This document shows, one piece after another, positions 22,335-24,554 of a DNA stretch of 24,554 nucleotides. The stretch is from positions 1-24,554 of the forward strand of contig JBCBZE010000013.1 in NCBI GenBank assembly GCA_039815505.1, written 5' to 3'. Each line of letters opens with the position of its first letter. Position 1 is the first letter of the stretch. The notes below the pieces were generated by a model, which made no database searches, was not told where the DNA came from, and saw nothing but the letters and a program-made list of their open reading frames with translations. The DNA is from CANLWN01 sp039815505. Its GTDB lineage: Bacteria; Bacteroidota; Bacteroidia; Flavobacteriales; Flavobacteriaceae. The position numbers were made by a program, and so were the translations under genes.

Positions 22335-23207
22335 TTAATTTGACCTCCTTCGTTTGTTCGCCAAATAAACCCCCAGTAGAATAATAATGCCCCCAATAAG
22401 CTGATAGGCATTTATCCGCTCTCCGTCAGCAACGCCCCAAAGCACGGCTACCAAAGGAATAGTGTACGTTACGGAAGCGGCAAACACCGGACTGGAGACA
22501 TGGATGAGCTTATTGAAGAATATGTTGGCCAAAGCAGTCCCAAAAAGAGCCAATAAAAGTAGATATCCCAAGGCATTTTGCATTTGGTCATTGTCCCATA
22601 CACTGCTAAAAAAGCCTGAAGAAAACACCAATATAAGGGCAGGTACCACAACAACTCCAAAACTTCCCGTGGTGACCGCCAATGGGCTTAGATGGGCCAA
22701 TTGTTTTTTTATGATGTTTATATTGAAAGCATATCCCAGGGCAGATAGTACTATAAAAACCGCATACCTATAATTTTGGTCGGGACTAAACTCGGTACCG
22801 GCCACAATTAGCGCCACGGTTCCCAAAAGCCCTATAAAAACACCTATACCTTGCCTTCTAGTAATTAATAGTCCAAACAACAGTGCTCCCACCAAGGTAG
22901 TCAACAGTGGGGCCAACGAATTAAAAATGGACGTGATACCACTATCAATTTCGGTTTGGGCCAACGCAAACAAAAAAGGTGGAAAAAAAGAACTTAAAAA
23001 ACCGGCGGCCAATATCCACTTCCAATCCGGGGCTTTTATTTCCTGTAAACTTTTGAAGCCCATTACAAAGAGAAAACAGGATGCAAAGACAATTCTAAGA
23101 CCTCCCAATTGTATGGGCGTAAGGCCTAATAAGGCTTTTTTTATCAGAATAAAGGAAGAACCCCATATGAAGGACAATAATATAAAATAGTACCATTTTT
23201 TACTCAT
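22335..23207 (-). CDS. EamA (DMT superfamily) transporter
   Basis: A 290-residue inner-membrane protein with about ten hydrophobic helices in two repeated EamA halves. The first half begins WYYFILLSFIWGSSFILIKKAL (the WGSSF signature), with the characteristic GGLRIVFAS and ...FFPPFLFALAQTEIDSG blocks; the second begins near residue 148 (AVFIVLSALGYAFNINIIKKQ) and ends PLVAVLWGVADGERINAYQLIGGIIILLGVYLANKRRR. Members export amino acids, metabolites or drugs; the substrate cannot be predicted. It appears single, 100 bp from the divergent small CNGKC-motif gene. Confidence 0.9.
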   Translation of the reverse strand: MSKKWYYFILLSFIWGSSFILIKKALLGLTPIQLGGLRIVFASCFLFVMGFKSLQEIKAPDWKWILAAGFLSSFFPPFLFALAQTEIDSGITSIFNSLAPLLTTLVGALLFGLLITRRQGIGVFIGLLGTVALIVAGTEFSPDQNYRYAVFIVLSALGYAFNINIIKKQLAHLSPLAVTTGSFGVVVVPALILVFSSGFFSSVWDNDQMQNALGYLLLLALFGTALANIFFNKLIHVSSPVFAASVTYTIPLVAVLWGVADGERINAYQLIGGIIILLGVYLANKRRRSN

Positions 23208-23248
23208 TGCGCCTATAATAGGATTTTAACACAAAAGTGGTTCTTTTC

Positions 23249-23282
23249 CTTGGAATATTCGATGTATTATTCAGTAATTTTG
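23249..23282 (+). promoter_or_regulatory. promoter of the CNGKC-motif gene
   Basis: TAATTTTG (23275-23282) is an exact TAnnTTTG box, with CTTG (23249-23252) 22 bp upstream as -33 element. Predicted start near 23289, ~20 nt before the TTG start codon at 23308, which supports that start. Confidence 0.55.
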
Positions 23283-23307
23283 TGTTTAATCCAATCGGGG
23301 TCGAATT

Positions 23308-23682
23308 TTGAAAAAACTGCTTGCATATTGGTTCATACTACTGTACCTATTAGCTATGATTAGGCCCGTAGGTCCATTGTTCGAGTATATTATATATGAG
23401 GATTACATAGTCGAATTCCTGTGCATTAATAAGGACAAAGTTGAATTGCAATGTAACGGTAAGTGTTATCTAATGCAGAAGTTACAGGAGCAAAACGAGA
23501 GCAAGAAAAAGAATCTGCCCAGAATTAGTATAGAAGAGTATCCCATAGGCTTTGTGGATATTTTTTCCCTTAAACCTCTACTGTATCGGACAACACAAAG
23601 GGAAAAGAATACCTTATACAAGAACAATTACTTCTACTTGTTTACCAATTCGTCTTTTCACCCACCCACCCATATGTCCTAA
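23308..23682 (+). CDS. small membrane or exported protein with CNGKC motif, function unknown
   Basis: A 124-residue protein starting at a TTG codon: the first residues (KKLLAYWFILLYLLAMIRP) form a signal or anchor helix that would be lost with the next Met, and a promoter sits just upstream. It then has an aromatic segment (FEYIIYEDYIVEFLC) and the motif LQCNGKCYLMQKL (48-60) with C39, C49 and C53, followed by a Lys-rich stretch and a C-terminal HPPTHMS. I recall similar short proteins with an ECNGKCYLMKQL-like motif in many Flavobacteriaceae, without assigned function. The Cys/Met arrangement and the Met/His-rich neighbour hint at metal (copper) handling; this is inference. Confidence 0.65.
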   Translation: MKKLLAYWFILLYLLAMIRPVGPLFEYIIYEDYIVEFLCINKDKVELQCNGKCYLMQKLQEQNESKKKNLPRISIEEYPIGFVDIFSLKPLLYRTTQREKNTLYKNNYFYLFTNSSFHPPTHMS

Positions 23683-23753
23683 TCCATCTTTCTTTTATGT
23701 ATTGCCCTTTTCTTTTATAAATTACTATAAAGGAACCAACTGCATTATATAAA

Positions 23754-23767
23754 GTTAACATATTAAC
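23754..23767. repeat. small palindrome upstream of the Met-rich barrel gene
   Basis: GTTAA-CATA-TTAAC, perfect 5-bp arms, 55 bp before the start codon in the 139-bp gap. A possible operator, but short and A+T-rich, so chance occurrence is likely. Confidence 0.25.
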
Positions 23768-23821
23768 AATGCTATATTCTTAGGTATCGCATTAAACAAT
23801 AAACACCTAAAAATCAAAAAA

Positions 23822-24554
23822 ATGAAACTATACATTTCTGCCATTATACTAATGGCAACAATAGTCCTAACCGCACAGGAAAAGGACAATACCATTGAAA
23901 AATGGTCTTCCGGAAGGCCAGATGGTCATGCGCCGATCTCGGTGATGGGAGATCATGTACATAACAAAGGTGAGTGGATGTTCAGCTATCGGTATATGTA
24001 TATGAACATGGAGGAACTTAAAAGCGGCAATGACGATGCCACTTTTGAGGATGCCTTGGCAGATTACATGGTAACACCAACACAGATGCCAATGAAAATG
24101 CATATGGTGGGAGCCATGTATGCGATAAGCGATAAAATAACATTAATGGTCATGGTAAATTACCTGTCTTTGGAAATGGATCATATTACAAGAATGGGAG
24201 GAACGTTCAGTACTGAAGCTTCTGGTTTTGGAGACGTTCAAATTTCGGGTTTATATCAATTTCTAAATGTTAAGCGACAATCGCTCCACGGAAAACTGGG
24301 TTTTTCCATTCCCACGGGAAGTGTAACCGAAAGTGATGTTACACCTGCATCCGCCCCTGACGAAGCGGAATTACCTTACCCCATGCAAATAGGCAGTGGC
24401 ACTTTAGATACCTATTTGGGATTAACTTATTTGGGACAGACCGATATCATTTCATGGGGTTCCCAACTCAACGGAATATTCCGTTTTGGGGAAAATGAGC
24501 GTGATTTCAGATTCGGAAATCGTTATAATCTAAACAATTGGATTGCCATAAAAC
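23822..24554 (+). CDS. Met/His-rich outer-membrane beta-barrel (transporter-like), truncated at window end
   Basis: 244 codons without a stop to the window edge; the C-terminus is missing. Residues 1-19 are a signal peptide (ending TAQ). The mature start is unusually rich in Met and His: HVHNKGEWMFSYRYMYMNM, then QMPMKMHMVGAMYAI, with about 17 Met in the first ~110 residues. Alternating aromatic strands (GFGDVQISGLYQF, LHGKLGFSIPTGSV, LDTYLGLTYLG) fit an outer-membrane beta-barrel of the MetA-pathway/transporter type (PF13557-like). Clustered Met and His suggest copper or silver binding. It starts 139 bp after the CNGKC-motif gene on the same strand. Substrate not established. Confidence 0.75.
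   Translation, partial: MKLYISAIILMATIVLTAQEKDNTIEKWSSGRPDGHAPISVMGDHVHNKGEWMFSYRYMYMNMEELKSGNDDATFEDALADYMVTPTQMPMKMHMVGAMYAISDKITLMVMVNYLSLEMDHITRMGGTFSTEASGFGDVQISGLYQFLNVKRQSLHGKLGFSIPTGSVTESDVTPASAPDEAELPYPMQIGSGTLDTYLGLTYLGQTDIISWGSQLNGIFRFGENERDFRFGNRYNLNNWIAIK

Noticed and set aside
23742..23772. GCATT...AATGC outer repeat around the GTTAA/TTAAC palindrome
   Set aside because: The two repeats are not concentric, so they do not form one longer stem; likely chance in A+T-rich DNA.
1..24554. CRISPR array, insertion sequence, prophage, toxin-antitoxin pair or tRNA
   Set aside because: I saw no regularly spaced direct repeats, transposase, integrase, phage structural gene, paired small toxin genes or cloverleaf sequence on either strand.

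Overview
The window reads as a piece of chromosome from a member of the Flavobacteriaceae (Bacteroidota). The evidence is consistent: A+T-rich DNA, TAnnTTTG-type -7 promoter boxes, a TonB-dependent receptor with an N-terminal carboxypeptidase-like domain, a L21 ribosomal protein with a Lys/Ala linker and helix-hairpin-helix tail, a LytTR two-component pair, and several families largely confined to Bacteroidota (DUF4301, DUF4199, PepSY-like, head-GIN proteins). I see no rRNA, tRNA, CRISPR array, insertion sequence or prophage. Genus is not determinable by eye.

Layout. 1-2569 (minus strand): the first 395 codons of an NtrC-type sigma-54 response regulator, then two paralogous secreted PepSY-like proteins, each with its own terminator. 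Upstream of both paralogs I find a -24/-12-like box at nearly the same distance from the start codon. About 90 bp further upstream of each is an array of TGTRTAA half-sites with the same 0/+10/+30/+40 spacing. This looks like a sigma-54 regulon of the adjacent regulator and is the most interesting signal here. 2587-5528 (minus): four overlapping genes for a thiamine-binding-family protein, a PnuC-type vitamin transporter, a NadR-kinase-like P-loop protein and a DUF4301 protein, probably a vitamin salvage operon. 5627-8899: a phosphopantetheinyl transferase (minus) divergent from ahcY (S-adenosylhomocysteine hydrolase), followed by a stand-alone thioester-reductase-like NAD-binding protein.

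9019-14902: a LytTR regulator and its histidine kinase (minus), divergent from a TonB-dependent receptor, a short-chain dehydrogenase and a DUF1569/DinB-like protein that form a tight plus-strand cluster. 14911-16235: a small ferredoxin-fold-like protein divergent from a WYL-domain repressor, with an inverted repeat between them. 16286-17870 (minus): rpmA and rplU, preceded by a DUF4199 membrane protein.

18033-21423 (plus): a pair of M16 peptidase subunits whose active-site parts are split between the two chains, closed by a very strong hairpin. 21499-23207 (minus): a head-GIN protein with a YGES repeat and an EamA exporter. 23308-24554 (plus): a small CNGKC-motif protein followed by a Met/His-rich outer-membrane protein cut by the window edge, possibly linked to copper. 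Most of the window is ordinary core genome; the unusual material lies mainly in the regulatory regions and in domain architecture.
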